64,000 nt of DNA from contig CM031553.1 in NCBI GenBank assembly GCA_018466975.1, positions 744,001-808,000 on the forward strand, given 5' to 3'. Positions within the stretch are counted from its first letter, which is position 1; every line of letters starts with the position of its first letter. The position numbers were made by a program, and so were the translations under genes. The notes beneath the pieces are model-generated. The model searched no databases. It saw nothing but the letters and a program-made list of their open reading frames with translations, and was not told the origin of the DNA. Below are positions 23,434 through 36,379 of the stretch, piece by piece. This DNA is from Sparassis latifolia (taxonomy: Eukaryota > Basidiomycota > Agaricomycetes > Polyporales > Sparassidaceae).

Positions 23434-26371
23434 ATGCCCCCTGTTTGGCTTGCCCGCTGGAAGACGCGAGGATCGATGGAGCTGCGACACTACCAGGTCC
23501 CGCTCGCCGTGAAAGAATATGTTGTGAATCAGATCAAACAGGTGCTGAGGGAGAAGGGCGTAAAGCATTGGTCGAAGTGGGTGCGCGAGGATTTACGAAA
23601 TTCCACGAACGATGTACGGTCAAACCGCAAACGACAACTAGTCGAAACATACCCGGGGCTCCTTCCCGGTCATTACAGGACTGCCCTTGAAAGCGAAGCT
23701 TGGCTACCAATATACATTCTCACTGCTACTATACCCCACTCGGATCTCAAAGACACGCCATTTGATACGAACTTAGAACTGTGTATAGTTACCTGGAGAC
23801 ACCAATCTGGCCTGGTGGGCATTACATTTTACAACAATCACCTTCCAGAGACTACCCATCCATCCCACTTTATTGTCGATGGTGCAACCACGGAACTATC
23901 AAACAAATTGCATCCGGACAGCGGAGGTGTCGGTTTTATACATGCAACCCAATTCTTGCAGGAAGAGTTGGATCGACACTTGACCGAATTGGAGAAAACA
24001 GAGAAGCCGCACGTTGAAGCCGAAAACACCGGTATATGTTTTCGCATAGGCCATCAGCTGGGGATGCTCAATTGGTGCAAGAATGAAGGAGTTGCGAATC
24101 AGCTAGGCGCGAAGGTGGAAAGCCTGGTGCCATCAAGCTTGGAAGGAATTCTGGCATCTGGTAGAACAGTCCTTAGCCATTCTCTCAACCGTGAATGCTC
24201 ATTCACTGTCTTTCTCCAACAGGCGACACGGACTCATCAAAGGGGAGAAGAATTCATGAAAACAGAGTTGTGATCACATATAATCGTCGCTTTGCGCTTG
24301 GACTGTCGGTGAAAGCCACCGGCGTGGACAAGGCCACTGAGCCATCCCACGAGATTTCTCTCATAAAAGCGGACGAAGTTGTCATTACTATACTTGGTCT
24401 TCCAAGTAAACTCACTCCAGAGCACATATTCTCTGGTGTATTCGGTGTCATGCGCCAACCTCGTACATGGAAGATCCAAAACCGGACGCCGCATAGTCCA
24501 ACAATCCACTTCTTCAAGCCTTCAGAAGTTTCACCTTCCTTGTCTCGTACGCCAGATTTCCATGAACCGCCTTTCTATCATCGTGACCAGCTGATCCTCT
24601 CCGGACCTCCGCTGAACAAGCTCGGCATCAACTACGTCGGCGATCTTCTACTGACAGGTGACCGAACCATAGTGATTACTGCAGGGCCCTTGTTTGACGA
24701 GTACAAGCGGCATCTCTCCGCGGCCGTCGACTTGGCATTTCGTACCATGCCTGAGCTCGCTGTAGAGCTCGCCGTGGACATACTGACTGACCACGGCAAC
24801 CACGATGGGACTATCAGCCGAGTGCTGACCCCTGCCGACACGGAAGGCAAGGACGCTTATCGACGCGCATTTACAGCAGCATGGCGAAGGCTGGACCCTT
24901 CGTTGTCCGATGACGAGCAGCTCTTCCCTGTCTCCGGGGCTGAAGCAGCACTTGTCCAGGAGCTCGGCAAGACTGGGCGTCCCGTGCACCCGCACGTCAA
25001 GACGATACTCGCCAGGTCGGGTGCGTACCCTGATATCAGGTTGCACGCAGAATCGCTGCTCCTGCAGGCGCGATCATGTTCGATCTATGTCCCGGGAGTC
25101 GACCGCTTGCGCCGCGCGCTGGCTACCCTTCTACCGGGCGTGACGGAGAACCAGCTGGCCGTTCGGCAGTTCAATCACTCCCAACCGACGATCGTCTGGG
25201 ATATGGTGACAGAAGCGTTCGTCATGGGCGTCCCTGCGCCGTGCGAGAATCACGGAGACGGCGGCTGTGTTTGTTGGGTGGGCCCGTATCTCGCGGATGC
25301 CGTTGCGAGCTGGGAAAACAGGAATGCTGGCGCCGAGATGCTGTCAAAGGCTGCGATGTACCGGGTGTATTTAAATAGCATGGAAGGGGTCCACACCGAC
25401 GATATGCAAGAGCCGTCCAACAGCAAAAATGAAGAGGTCAATGGTGAGCCCGTCTGTCGCTGTCCTATAATATGTCGCGTAACACGCTGACCAATTGTAG
25501 GTAATACTTCCCCTCCCCCTCAACCTGCCGTTAATGACGAAGACGAGGACGACAATGAACTAGGCTATATCACTGTCGTTTCTCATGCCACAACACCAAT
25601 GCAAGCCACCCTGCGAGCATATGGCACACCGAGATCCATCTCTCCTCGTCGTGTGCTCCTCACACCTGCAAGCCCAGACCGACGAACATCTTCGGTACCG
25701 GCGCTAGTTGCAGCAGCCACCTCGTCTCAAAGCCCCAGAAGAACTCCTGCTTTGGAAGCACCGCCACCGAAAACTAATGATACAGGTGCGTTTCTCTCAC
25801 CATGCAATTGTGTCACATATTAAATATAAGTCATCAAGGTTCTACTTCCCACCACCCGCCGACCGAGGACAACTGTGATACCATAGAAGACTTGTGGCAG
25901 GACATGAAAGAACGGATCGAGAAGTTCACGCATGCGCGTCTGGACAAGGAGCGCCGCTCCGCGCAGGAAAAGGAGAACGCCGTAATCGAACAAGTCACTC
26001 ATCTCCAAGCCGTTTCGGATACGCATGAACGGGAACGCAGGGAGCATTTGCAGGCGTTGGAGACCAAGGGGAAGGAGCTCATGGAATGTGACCTCTTATT
26101 GCAGCGCAAAGACGAGACCATCCGGGATAGGGACGCGCGCATCGCACAGCAGAAGCAGTCGCTGAAGTCGCAAGCTCGGCGCATTCGCAAGTTGGAGGAC
26201 AACGTGAATAAACTGGAGAATCGCGAGAGAGTCCGTGCACAGAAGCTGCAGACGGAGCTGGAAAGCATGAAGCGGCGTATCTCTGTTGCCTTCAGCGAGC
26301 ATGAGGAGGAAGAGTACGAGGAGAAGGATCCTCCAGAGGAACCACCGAGCAAAAAATTGAGATCTGACTGA
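23434..26371 (+). CDS. Unrecognised protein with C-terminal coiled coil
   Basis: A well-supported spliced gene with no family I can name. Exons are 23434-24160, 24223-25443, 25501-25785 and 25839-26371, all with good GT..AG borders and matching phases. The first 650 or so residues look globular and carry no obvious catalytic motif. A Cys/His cluster (PCENHGDGGCVCW) occurs near 25240-25280. The third exon is a Ser/Pro-rich linker (RSISPRRVLLTPASPDRR). The last exon is a strongly charged heptad-like coiled coil (EERIEKFTHARLDKERRS... through TELESMKRRISVAFSEHEEEE) ending in a basic PPSKKLRSD, which could serve as a nuclear localisation signal. An alternative in-frame ATG lies at 23410. A structural or chromatin-associated role is possible but not shown. 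Confidence 0.78.
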
Positions 26372-26502
26372 TTTTGATCATGACTTGCTATCTACATATT
26401 GCTCTGCCACATTGCTTTGGGAATAACGAGTGGACTCCATTGATGTTGCTAATAATCTAGGTACAGTGCTGTATAACCATATATCCATGCAATTGTCCAT
26501 CC

Positions 26503-27530
26503 TCACTTCGCACTCGGAGCCGCGTAGTCCCGCGAAAGGTCGATCTGCCCCCGCAGATGTGTGTTTGTAATGCGCATTTGGCGCTGTCGAGGGGCAGACT
26601 TCCTCCCTTTCTTTTTCCCTGCGGGACCTTTGGGTACCAGTGCTTCCGCCGCCGTGACTTGAAGACCCTCCGACTGGAGATGCTTGAGGAGGTCGACGTC
26701 GTTAGGAACCTCGAGGGAATGCCAGAGGTCGTTAAACTCTGCATGGGCGATGAAGAGCGTGTTTCAGTATGCAAGCCACGAGGCGTACCTTTCTCGACGG
26801 CTACGCCGCCGGACTCCTCGTCTGGCTTGATCTCATTCCAGAATACCATGCGCATTTGGCCATCCTTAAGGGTGCGCGTTACATAGACCTCGCCCTCTTT
26901 TTCCAGCTCCTCGATGGCCTGCGGGGCCTCCTTCCAGCTTTCCTTCAACGTGCGCACGGAGAGACCGCCGCCTTTACGGGTCTGTCGCTGGATTTCAGTG
27001 AGAAGTGCGGCTTTGTTGCGCACATTGAAATCGTGCTGCGAGGGTAAGTCACGAGCGGCGAGATGTGACACAGCAAACATACTCGATACGAGTACAGGTC
27101 GGTCTTTGGATCGTACAAAATTCGATCATGGGACCTGAACTTCTCCTGGAGAACCTTGTCTGTGTCTATTGGTGTGTTCGTGAGGATAGCAAGGTCCTGC
27201 AAGCGCATGGGGTTCCCAGTCGTCTTGAGGTGATTCACGGCGTACACGAGCTGGGTGTTGACATTGGTACCCGTACCCGTCTCAGCGGGCTGAGAGTACA
27301 CAACATCTGCACTAACATGTCAGCCATGGAACACCACCAGGGCAGACAAGTCAAGCAGAAGACGTGCTTGATTTTGGTCGCTTCTTTTTTGACTTGGTCG
27401 GGAGTTCAGGTGTTGGTTCAGGTGCAGACGCAAGCAGAGGCACCGGATTTGGTTGTGAGTGCCACGAAGAGTAGTCTTGTCTGTGAAGAGCTGATTTGAA
27501 AGCGGCTGCGTCCCTTGCCAAACCAGACAT
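26503..27530 (-). CDS. TFA2: Transcription initiation factor IIE, beta subunit
   Basis: TFIIE-beta bridges TFIIH to the RNA polymerase II preinitiation complex and helps promoter melting. The start at 27530 gives MSGLARDAAAFKSALHRQDY. A Pro/Lys-rich linker (PTKSKKKRPKSST) runs into the tandem winged-helix core: QLVYAVNHLKTTGNPMRLQDLAILTNTP, LQEKFRSHDRILYDPKTDLYSYR, then DFNVRNKAALLTEIQRQTRKGGGLSVRTLKESW and EELEKEGEVYVTRTLKDGQ. The C-terminal part has LWHSLEVPNDVDLLKHLQSEGLQVT and a basic tail (GKKKGRKSAPRQRQMRITNTH). Three short introns join in frame (SST|ADVVYSQP; YSYR|HDFNV; VEK|EFNDLWH). Order, length and motifs match the fungal Tfa2 family throughout. Confidence 0.93.
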
Positions 27531-27877
27531 GGCGGTGGGGGATGTTAGAGAAGGCGCCCCGGAGCCGCGTGGTATAGAGGCGCCCTACCGCAAACACGCG
27601 CAAATACCGTAATTGACGGGCCCATATTTTAAGCTTGATCTCTCTTCAAAACTTCAGTCGCTGTTACCTCTATACTGTACCTCATGTAAATTTGTACACG
27701 CGGAAGCTTTATGTTTTCTAGTTGACACTGTGGTCACTTATTTGATGTAATCCACTCCCTGTGCAGTTTCCCCCCCGGTTGTGGGTGGCTGTTTGCGGGT
27801 TACGTGGATGATGGGCGTCTATCTGCTTACGGATAGTACCGAGTCAAAGTTGGTCTCAACTAGCTCTTGGCCGCGGG
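27531..27877. promoter_or_regulatory. Divergent promoter region, TFIIE-beta / PAN3
   Basis: A 347-bp shared upstream region for two oppositely oriented genes. It includes pyrimidine-rich tracts (for example the C-run at 27771-27778) but no TATA box or binding site I can name. Confidence 0.4.
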
Positions 27878-30580
27878 ATGGCTCAAGGCGACATGGCCTT
27901 CTTCGCCAGGCCCTCCTCCTCTGCTGTCAAAATTGTCGCTCCTTCCGTCACAAGTCCACCGCCCAGCCCGAAACCGACATCCAAGAGGGGTAGGTTTGCC
28001 CACGCAGGTCGCTGATACTGACTAAGTTCATCCTCAGACGCTACTCAGCGCCAGTGTAGGAATATTCTGATTTATGGGTGAGTATAGAACTTCTCTATCA
28101 ATTAGGGAAGAATCGACTGTCGTCCAGATCATGTAAATATCAGGACAAAGGTTGTATCTACTATCATCCACCTGTACGTGACTTCATCGTCTCGAATCGC
28201 ACCCCTTTGCTCACGCCCGTCCAGCGCGATACTCCGTCTCCTGTGTGCGTAAGATATAGACTCAACCTGCTGTCACCACCGCTGAACTTGATGCAGACTT
28301 CCAGAGTCGCCTGTCCCGAGCGCAGCGCTCCCGGCCCAGGCCGTCAATGCACCTGTATTTGTTCCTAAGACACCCCACTACCCTACGAGCCCACCTACTC
28401 CCGTTATTGTACCTTTGCAAAGCCCACCGTCCTCGTAAGTGGTGTTACCTACCGTCTGTTACAGTGATCTACAGCTTCTTCAGACCTTCACCTTCGTCAG
28501 CTCCGTCCGACCTCTCATACGAGCACCATGAGCCATTTAACCCATTTGCTTCCGATGATGAAGTTGTCAACGATGGGTCTAAAGTTGTAAGTTTTGTGTG
28601 TATTAATGTTATCGTATTAACGCTTTGCGTAGCCCGCTGTCAATCCGTATGAGCTGCCATCGGACTCGATGCTTGGCTATGATCCTGCGAACATGGTGGA
28701 TTCCTTTTACACGCCTCCATATTACGCTCAGCAACCAGTGCGTCTGCCCGATCGCTCTGGTTTGATCGACCTCTGATACCTGCAGGACGTCGTCGCAGTT
28801 GAATTATCACCTGTACACCCAGGCCCGCTCCGAAGTACTAGCGCACAAGTACTTCATATCCGACTCCATCCGCGAGGAACTGCAGAGGCGCTCGGAGACT
28901 ATTCGTACTGCACTGGTACCTGATATGATGTTGCCCGAGGAGATGCAGGGGTACCATTCACTAGTCCCACTGGAGCCATCCACAGGCGATCGGCGCAAAT
29001 TCGGCAATTGGTACTCCAGTGTATATCGAGCCACGAACTCTGCCGATGGGTTGCAGTATGTACTGAGAAGGATTGAGAGTACGTTTTTCGACTACAACGA
29101 CGAATGCTCACTCATTCCTCCTCGTAGACTTCCGGCTCATGCAGCAAACGGCATTTACTGCGATTGAAAACTGGTCTCGTCTGCGGCACCCAAACATCGT
29201 CTCTGTCCAGGAAGCGTTCACCACCCGTGCCTTCACAGACAGTTGTGCGTGTCCTCTTTCTTCTTCCTCGAGTTCCACACGTGTGACACGACATGATGCT
29301 TCCGCAGCACTCGTCGTGGTGTACGACTACCACCCGAACGCGCAGACGGTTTACGAGGCTCACATCAAGCCTAAGGCTCCGCAATTCCAGAACGGACGTC
29401 TGCAGACGCAGTCGAACCGCATACCCGAGCAGACTATGTGGTCGTACGTGATCCAGATTGCAAATGCGATCAAGGCGGTACACGACTCCGGGATGGCCGT
29501 TAGGATTATCGACCCTACCAAGATCCTTCTCACTGGAAAAAATAGGTACGACATTCCCTGCTTGCCTACTCTTCGATAGTTATCTGGTGGTAACGAAACG
29601 GAGGAGCTGATGCTGGCTGTCTGCTTATAGGGTCCGTATTGGCTCGTGCGGGGTCGTTGATGTGCTCATGTACGAGTCGCATGCGGACATCGCGTTCCTC
29701 CAGCAGGAGGACCTCGCGATGTTCGGGAAGCTCATAATCTCGCTGTGCTGCAATAACCCTGCACCTATGAACAATTTGGTAAAGTCAATGGAGACCGTCG
29801 GGCGGCATTACTCCTCGGATCTCAAGAGTGTGGCCTTGTTCTTGATCTCCAAGCCTGGCCCTCACAAGGTCTGTCTTCGTAGACTGTGTTACGAGGCATC
29901 TCCACTGACATGGCTATGGAATGCAGATCATCGGACAGTTGTTTGATATGATCGGAAGTAGGCTGCTGACGGAGATGGACGAGATGCAGAAGTGAATCAT
30001 TCTTGCCACCTTGTCTGACGTGTTACTCATGGCCTCGCAATCACAGCGCGGTGGACCGCCTGGAGGGTGAGCTGCTGACCGAACTGGAAAATGCACGTCT
30101 TGTCCGGCTTCTGTGCAAATTCGGTTTTATCAACGAGCGGCCTGAGTAAGTTTCTTTCGCTGAGCAACCCATCGTAACCTGACATGGGCTTGCCAGATTC
30201 GCACGCGAACCACGCTGGTCAGAGACGGGTGACAGATACATCGTCAAGCTCTTCCGCGATTACGTGTTCCACCAGGTCGACGAGCAGGGCAATCCCGTCG
30301 TCAATCTGTCGCACGTCCTGACATGTCTCAACAAGGTATGTCTATCGCTCTGCACTTTGACACTTATCCAGGATTGATAACTGTTATCTGTTGTACAGTT
30401 AGACGCGGGGACTGACGAGCGCATCATGCTGGTATCTCGCGACGAGCAAAGTTGTTTGGTCGTGAGCTACAAGGAGGTCAAGTCGTGCATCAACTCGGCC
30501 TTCAGGTTTGCCGTTTCCTAGCATGTTTACCTCTTACAGCTGCTCATTTCGCATCTTCCAGCGACCTGTCAAGAAGGTGA
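27878..30580 (+). CDS. PAN3: PAN2-PAN3 deadenylase subunit PAN3
   Basis: PAN3 is the regulatory subunit that recruits the PAN2 nuclease to poly(A)-binding protein. The start [15 protein letters not shown] (27878) has a second in-frame ATG at 27893. A CCCH zinc finger, [22 protein letters not shown], is split by an intron. A PAM2-like motif (AVNAPVFVP, 28338-28366) follows, then the pseudokinase domain: [97 protein letters not shown]. The C-terminal knob follows, with [30 protein letters not shown] and [21 protein letters not shown] before TGA at 30578-30580. The motif order zinc finger, PAM2, pseudokinase, knob is the full PAN3 layout. About ten short introns are present. Confidence 0.93.
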
Positions 30581-32076
30581 TGACGTGGTAGACGCTTTTT
30601 GATAACAGAAAATAGGTAGAACCTGAAAAAGACGCAGAAAACAGACAAATCAACGACTCTTTCATTTCTATCCTCCCGTGTGATTTCTGCGTGCTTCAAG
30701 TCTCGGTATGCTTCTTTCTTCAACGTGAGCCCTCTGACGTGTCCCCCGCGTTTTCTCTACCGATCATATCCTGTCAAGATTGGCACGGCAGCCAGACTTC
30801 CTTGACTTTTGTCCTTAAAGTGCTAGATTTAAGATAAGTAGACGTTGAAAAGAATCCTTGCCAAATGACTGTGAGTGTGCCAGTTTGTCTGACCATCTCT
30901 AGTCAATCTGACAACTGCTCATGCTGTAACTTGCTCCAGCAGTACTATTAGACCGATCAAGAAATAACGGTGGTCATCTCCGCTAACCTTATAATGCCTC
31001 AGTGTGAACTGCCCAGGGCAATGCTGCTGGTACCTCCGGGCTGATACATGCTTCGCTGAAGCCCTGGGAGGTACGTATAGAAACAAGAGACTATTTAGGC
31101 CGCTTCTGCATTACTGACTTTCTTCCAGAAGACGGACGATCAGTCAAGAACAGACGGTCACATCGAAACGAGCCTGAGCTGTACGCCGTTAGATGTCGCA
31201 CACGTGAAGTCCTGCTGGTGTTTCGCAACCCTTCACGTTACGACTCTGCATGTCCAGCTGGACTGGCGAGATGGGTTGGGGTACCGAGGCCGCCACTCAT
31301 GTCATTCATCCGCCCGCCGAGGTGCAGGCGAAGATGCAGCGATCATTCAACGTGTTGAAATCGTGTGTGAGTTTGTGTGTACTTCACTACATATCTATGC
31401 CGTCACATTTCGCTGATCTCTCGATGCCTACATACTCAGCGATGTGCGACGGGTCACTTATCTCTATTCTCTTTCGAGGGCTATGCAGATCCACTGCCGT
31501 GACGGCAACTGGTGAAGACCGAACTCGAGGAGGGGCGCGCGTGATGTGGGTGGTCTGTTCTAGTGTTGGGCAGGGACATGTGCTCGGGCACATTGAATTT
31601 TGAGACAATGGTTACTGGTGCCATCGGGGCGCGGACCAAGAGCCGGTTTTTGCACGCGGTGCTTGGAGGAAAGAGCATCAGCAGAGGTGATTAGATGGAA
31701 GACAGATGGAGTGGGTGTTAACTCCCCTAAGTTACGGCTACATTGCCCTTTAGCCCAATAGAGCCACTGCGTTTTGTCATTTCCTTGACATGTCGGCGTT
31801 ATTTCTTCCTGAGATAAACGCATTCTTTGGTAGGAAGGGCCCTGATGCCTGAGGAGCGGTGATTTATATCTGGAACAGGGATAGGCGGCACGTGCGTCTG
31901 GGATTGTTCTCAAGTCCAAAACGGGCACAAAGCGCTTGTATACCCTCCGCCTGACTCTGCAGTCCGTCCTTCTCCCCAGATTATCTGTCTGGACCGTCCT
32001 CAACGTCGCTGACAGTACGCTCGCAACTGCCTATACCCCGCTGCCACCCACTTGTCCCGCAAGGCCGGAGACACTG
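30581..32076. other. Intergenic or unresolved, possible small degenerate gene
   Basis: About 1.5 kb. The stretch 31014-31068 reads NAAGTSGLIHASLKPWE before a good GTACGT donor, and 31250-31365 reads TGEMGWGTEAATHVIHPPAEVQ, so short spliced coding pieces on the plus strand are possible. I could not connect them into a convincing protein or recognise a family. A longer 5' start for the next gene (ATG at 31936, in frame) would also lie here. Confidence 0.3.
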
Positions 32077-35000
32077 ATGGCAACCGCCTATACACGGTCT
32101 CCCACTGCACTCAATCCCATCCGTCAGCAATTCTTGAATTCTCCTCCACAGCGCAGGCCAGCTTCTCGGCTGCATTTTGTGACAGAGTTCTCGCAGTGTT
32201 TGTACGATTTTGTCGTCCAACTCCTCCCCACACCCGAGGAGCTCGCGGTGAAGGAGGATGTCCGCAAGCTTCTCGAGCGCCTCATCCGCACCATCGAGCC
32301 CGACAGCCGGCTGCTTTCATTTGGCAGCACGGCCAATGGATTCAGCCTTAGAAACTCTGGTGAGACGCTCTTTGGACGCGGTTCCACTTGGTCGCTGACT
32401 CCTCGCAGATATGGACCTCTGCTGTCTGATTGATTCCTCGGAGCGACTCGCCGCCTCAGATCTGGTCACCATGCTAGGAGACCTGCTTGAGCGAGGTGCG
32501 TATTTAGCATTGATTGCTCGTTGTGAGCGCGCATTCATCTCGCGATAGAGACGAAGTTCCATGTAAAGCCGCTGCCTCACGCACGGATACCCATCGTGAA
32601 GCTCTCCCTCGATCCATCACCCGGCCTGCTCTTCGGCATTGCGTGCGATATCGGCTTTGAAAACAGACTGGCACTAGAAAATACGCGTTTACTCATGTGC
32701 TATGCCATGATCGACCCAACCCGTGTACGGACGATGGTCCTATTCCGTGAGTAGTTATCTAAGTCCCTCGTGTTCGTAGGATAAACATTCAGTATCCTGG
32801 CTTGTACAGTGAAAGTTTGGAGTAAGCGGCGGTGCGTGAAGTTACCTCTGCCATACTGGTGGATTCTGATCCCTCTCACAGGAAGATCAACTCGCCTTAC
32901 AAAGGCACCTTGTCATCGTATGGTTACGTTCTGCTTGTAATCTATTTCCTAGTACACGTGAAGAATCCGCCTGTACTTCCAAATCTGCAACAAATGCCGC
33001 CTCTGCGTCCTATCTCCAAAGTACGCGCACTTGGATCTGATTTGTATCTCCTGAGCTGACGAGATTCACAGGAGGATACACATCTTAATGGATACAACAT
33101 CTGGTGCGCGTTTAGGCCATCCATCCAGCAGCGATTGACTAATTCTACGCAGGTTTTTCGATGATATAGAGCTCTTGCGTCAACGATGGAAGTCGTCGAA
33201 TACCGACACCGTCGCCGACCTGTAGGCTACCTCTGACCTTGTGGCGTCTACGGACTGACGTTCCATCCGCAGACTAATTGATTTCTTCAAATTCTATTCC
33301 CGCGATTTCGCTTATAGTACTGGCGTGGCCTCTATCAGAGCTGGTCTCCTGAAAAAGGAGAGCAAGGGCTGGCAAAATGAGGTATGCGTAGAACCTCCAT
33401 CTGATTGCACTTAGATTAACCTCCTGTCTTAGTTTGAGAAAACAAGTCTGCGAGAGCGCAATCGGCTATGCATTGAGGTAACATCATCATCTCCCGCAAT
33501 CTGAAAATGAGTTCTCATTCTGCGAAGGATCCATTTGAGACGGACTTCAACGTTGCTCGCTGCGTGACCAAGGACGGTCTCTACACCGTGCGTTTTTTGT
33601 TCTCTATATGCGATCGTGTCTGAAATGTGCCTTATTAGATCCGAGGCGAGTTCATGCGTGCGTCACGGATACTGCAATTCCGACCGGAACGCGCCATCGT
33701 CGCGCTCGCCGCACTGTGTGAAGAGCGTAAGGGCGAGGAGCTGTTACAAGCCTCTCCTTCACGTGCGGCTTTCGCACCGCCTCGCCTGCCTCCCCAGATC
33801 CCGTACACTGTCGGCAGCAGCCCCATGCGTCCCACCGGAGTTCCTGTGCCCGCATCAGTCTCACCCCCTGAGCCTGCGGCCGTGCCCGAGGAATCTTCTC
33901 CGGGCTCTCCAACTCCGGTGTCGAGGCCAACACCCTCTGCGCAGGTTCCAATACGGCTGCCGCTCGACCAGCTCGAGCATATGGCGCCGAAGCGAGGGAA
34001 GTGGACAAGTCCCCCGCCGCCAGAAGCACCTGAGGAAGACCGCTCGGCATTTGAGGACCGCCTCGGACAGGGCCTAGCGCGTGCGACTGCGCCGAGCTCC
34101 GCGTGGGTGCCATACCAGCGCCAGGGGCAAGGCTACTCCTCGTCGAATAGCGAAGTGCAGACGGACGACGACGCCCGCTCGGACATGGTGGAGTCGGACG
34201 ATGTGCAGTCCGTACACTCGTTCACGGAGGAGGGTGCCATATACCGCCATCGCGAGCGACTGCGAACGGTCACGCCGGGAAGCGAGCAACAGATACAGCT
34301 CTTGGAAGCCCAGGCTCCGCAGGCTGTGTTAGATAGGTCAAATTTTGCGTCTGGTTCAGGTGCTGGTTCTGTGCCTCGTGCGATGCCAGTGTCTCCGCAG
34401 GGTCACGGAGGGGGCGGACTCGATGCGAAGATGCTTGCGCGACTGCGAGGACGCCCGCCCTCAAAAGTGACTCAACATCTGAGTAAGGTGAACGCGGTGA
34501 ATCTGGGAGCCAGAGACATGGATGAAGGGTTTGTTCCACCCCACATAGACACCCCACGACGCTCGTTGTCGGGTCCTTCGCGGACGTCGAACAAGTTTTC
34601 CCAGCTCGCACTGCCCACGCTAGTCCCGACGTTCCCGGCCCCACAGGCGTACATTCCCAATGAACAGATGCACACAGCCTCTCCAGCCTATCCGACTGCG
34701 TTCATCCCCAATGCAAACGTGTTCTATGAGACCACCCCGACGAAGGATAGAATGATCCACATGAGTGGATACGCCTTACCCATGCGGCTCACCTCCTCAT
34801 ACCAGTTCTATGAACATTCTCCTGTCCTCGCCACATCCCAACCACACTCTTTCGCTCTCCCAGGACGGTCAACACCCGGGAGCCGTTCACCGTCGTCCAC
34901 CACGTCGTCTCCCCGTCAGCCCAACATCTCGCCACGGCATCTTCCGCCATCACTCCGGCGGATGAAGCTGTCGGAGGGCGTGCCGGAGAGGGAGCCCTCT

Positions 35001-35669
35001 GTGCTCGAGAACGCTGTCCCTCTGACTATGGCCAGGAGCCTCTCGCAGACGCAGGCTGGCTATCCGACTGGCACCGTGTCTCTGCAGAGTCAGCAGTATT
35101 CACTGTCGCTTTCGCCCTCATTGTCGCAAATTAGCTTGCACTCCCCACCCACTCCACCTCACTCCCAGCCATTCTTGCATCAACACAGCGCGCATCTGCC
35201 CCATTCAACGCACTCACAACCACATTCGCATGCACACCCACATATGCATTCGCATCAACATCAACATTCACTGCATTTGCATTCACGTCCACATTCATAT
35301 CCGCGTTCGCTCTCGCCGCAGCCTGTGTCGCCCTTTGCTTCTCCCTCATCCGGGAGCGCCTCATGTACAAGCTCGCAATATGCCGCATCGTCGTCACCCT
35401 TGTCAACGTCACCCCCATCACCGTCACATAGCGATCTGCCGCCCCAGAAACCTACAGTTGGAGACGTCAACGAGAGCGAGAAGACCCCGATTGAGTCTCA
35501 GCATCCTGCAGATTTGGACGCCCAGGTTGACTGCAATTTAAACGACAATGTGCATCCACCGCAGCTGCAGGAAGTATCTCACCTCACTCCAGGATCGCTG
35601 TCTCTTAACCAGGGCGTAGAAGAGGTCCTACCGATGGGTCCTATGGAGTCTTCTACTGTGCGATGGTAG
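32077..35669 (+). CDS. Cid1-like non-canonical poly(A)/poly(U) polymerase
   Basis: Template-independent nucleotidyltransferase of the Cid1/Cid13 group (DNA polymerase beta superfamily), adding A or U to RNA 3' ends. The catalytic signature FGSTANGFSLRNS|DMDLCC is rebuilt across an intron (G-S helix-turn plus DxD), with the third carboxylate in GIACDIGFEN. The PAP-associated region follows: LLMCYAMIDPTRVRTMVLF, LKVWSKRRKINSPYKGTLSSYGYVLLVIYFL, LNGYNIWFFDDIELL, LLIDFFKFYSRDFAY, then DPFETDFNVARCVTKDGLYTIRGEFMRA. The last exon, from about 33638, adds a 670-residue Ser/Pro-rich tail with a His-rich block (35200-35310). The start is uncertain: ATG 32077 gives MATAYTRSPTALNP, and an in-frame ATG at 31936 would add 47 residues. 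About nine short introns. Confidence 0.88.
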
Positions 35670-36379
35670 CAAGCACGAGTTTCTCTGACTCATGGACAAC
35701 GTGCGGGCCTCTAGAGGCTTTCGGATTGCGTACTTGGCGCCGTTGTTCGCATACACCTTTAGTCGAAGCTGCTCTGCATGCTGTGCATGGGGCAATTAGA
35801 CCTAGATTTTTGGCACATTGCTTACTGGCATCGATCTGCACACCTCTCAGGTCTGCTGCAAGTATGCTCTGACCTTCGTGCCTCCAGTAACCCACCTGCA
35901 CCAGATATGGTTTCATCTCATCATGTCCTTGCTTGTCTTTACTTGCATACGATACTGCACATGTGCCTTGCGAATGGTTCGCAAATGCCTTCATGCACAT
36001 ACCCTCACCCACCATTTCTAGTTTAGGCAGCCCTAACAACTCAGATGCCTGGTGGGCTTCATTCTGACAGGTCTCGCATGTAGTCCCACACGGACTGGGT
36101 ACTGCGGACATGTAGCCAGATTCACCACCCCCCTATTCCCTGGTCCCAATGCTGTCTTGGAATGACTATTCTACCTACTGCCAGAAATTCGAAACACATG
36201 CAGCTTCCATCCTACAGCTGCAGTGACCGGTCGACCGATGCGGTTATGTGGAGCCCTGCTTGCAAACATGCTCGAATCATGTCTAGTAGCCTGGAAGGAT
36301 GTAATACACGGTGCCTATCTACTCCAGATACAGGCAGCTGCACAAGTCTAAACTATTGGATAATTTCTGTCCCATGACC
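35670..36379. other. Intergenic between convergent genes
   Basis: The 3' ends of the nucleotidyltransferase (+) and the first dynamin-type GTPase (-) face each other here. Reading frames are short and unconvincing. Nothing else recognised. Confidence 0.4.

Noticed and set aside
31204..31608. Possible gene between PAN3 and the nucleotidyltransferase
   Set aside because: Fragments look partly coding, but I could not join them into one protein or recognise a family; left as unresolved.
35131..35427. Minus-strand frame rich in Asn/Ala/Val/Asp
   Set aside because: Antisense to the histidine-rich codon repeat of the nucleotidyltransferase; the periodic composition is a by-product of that repeat.
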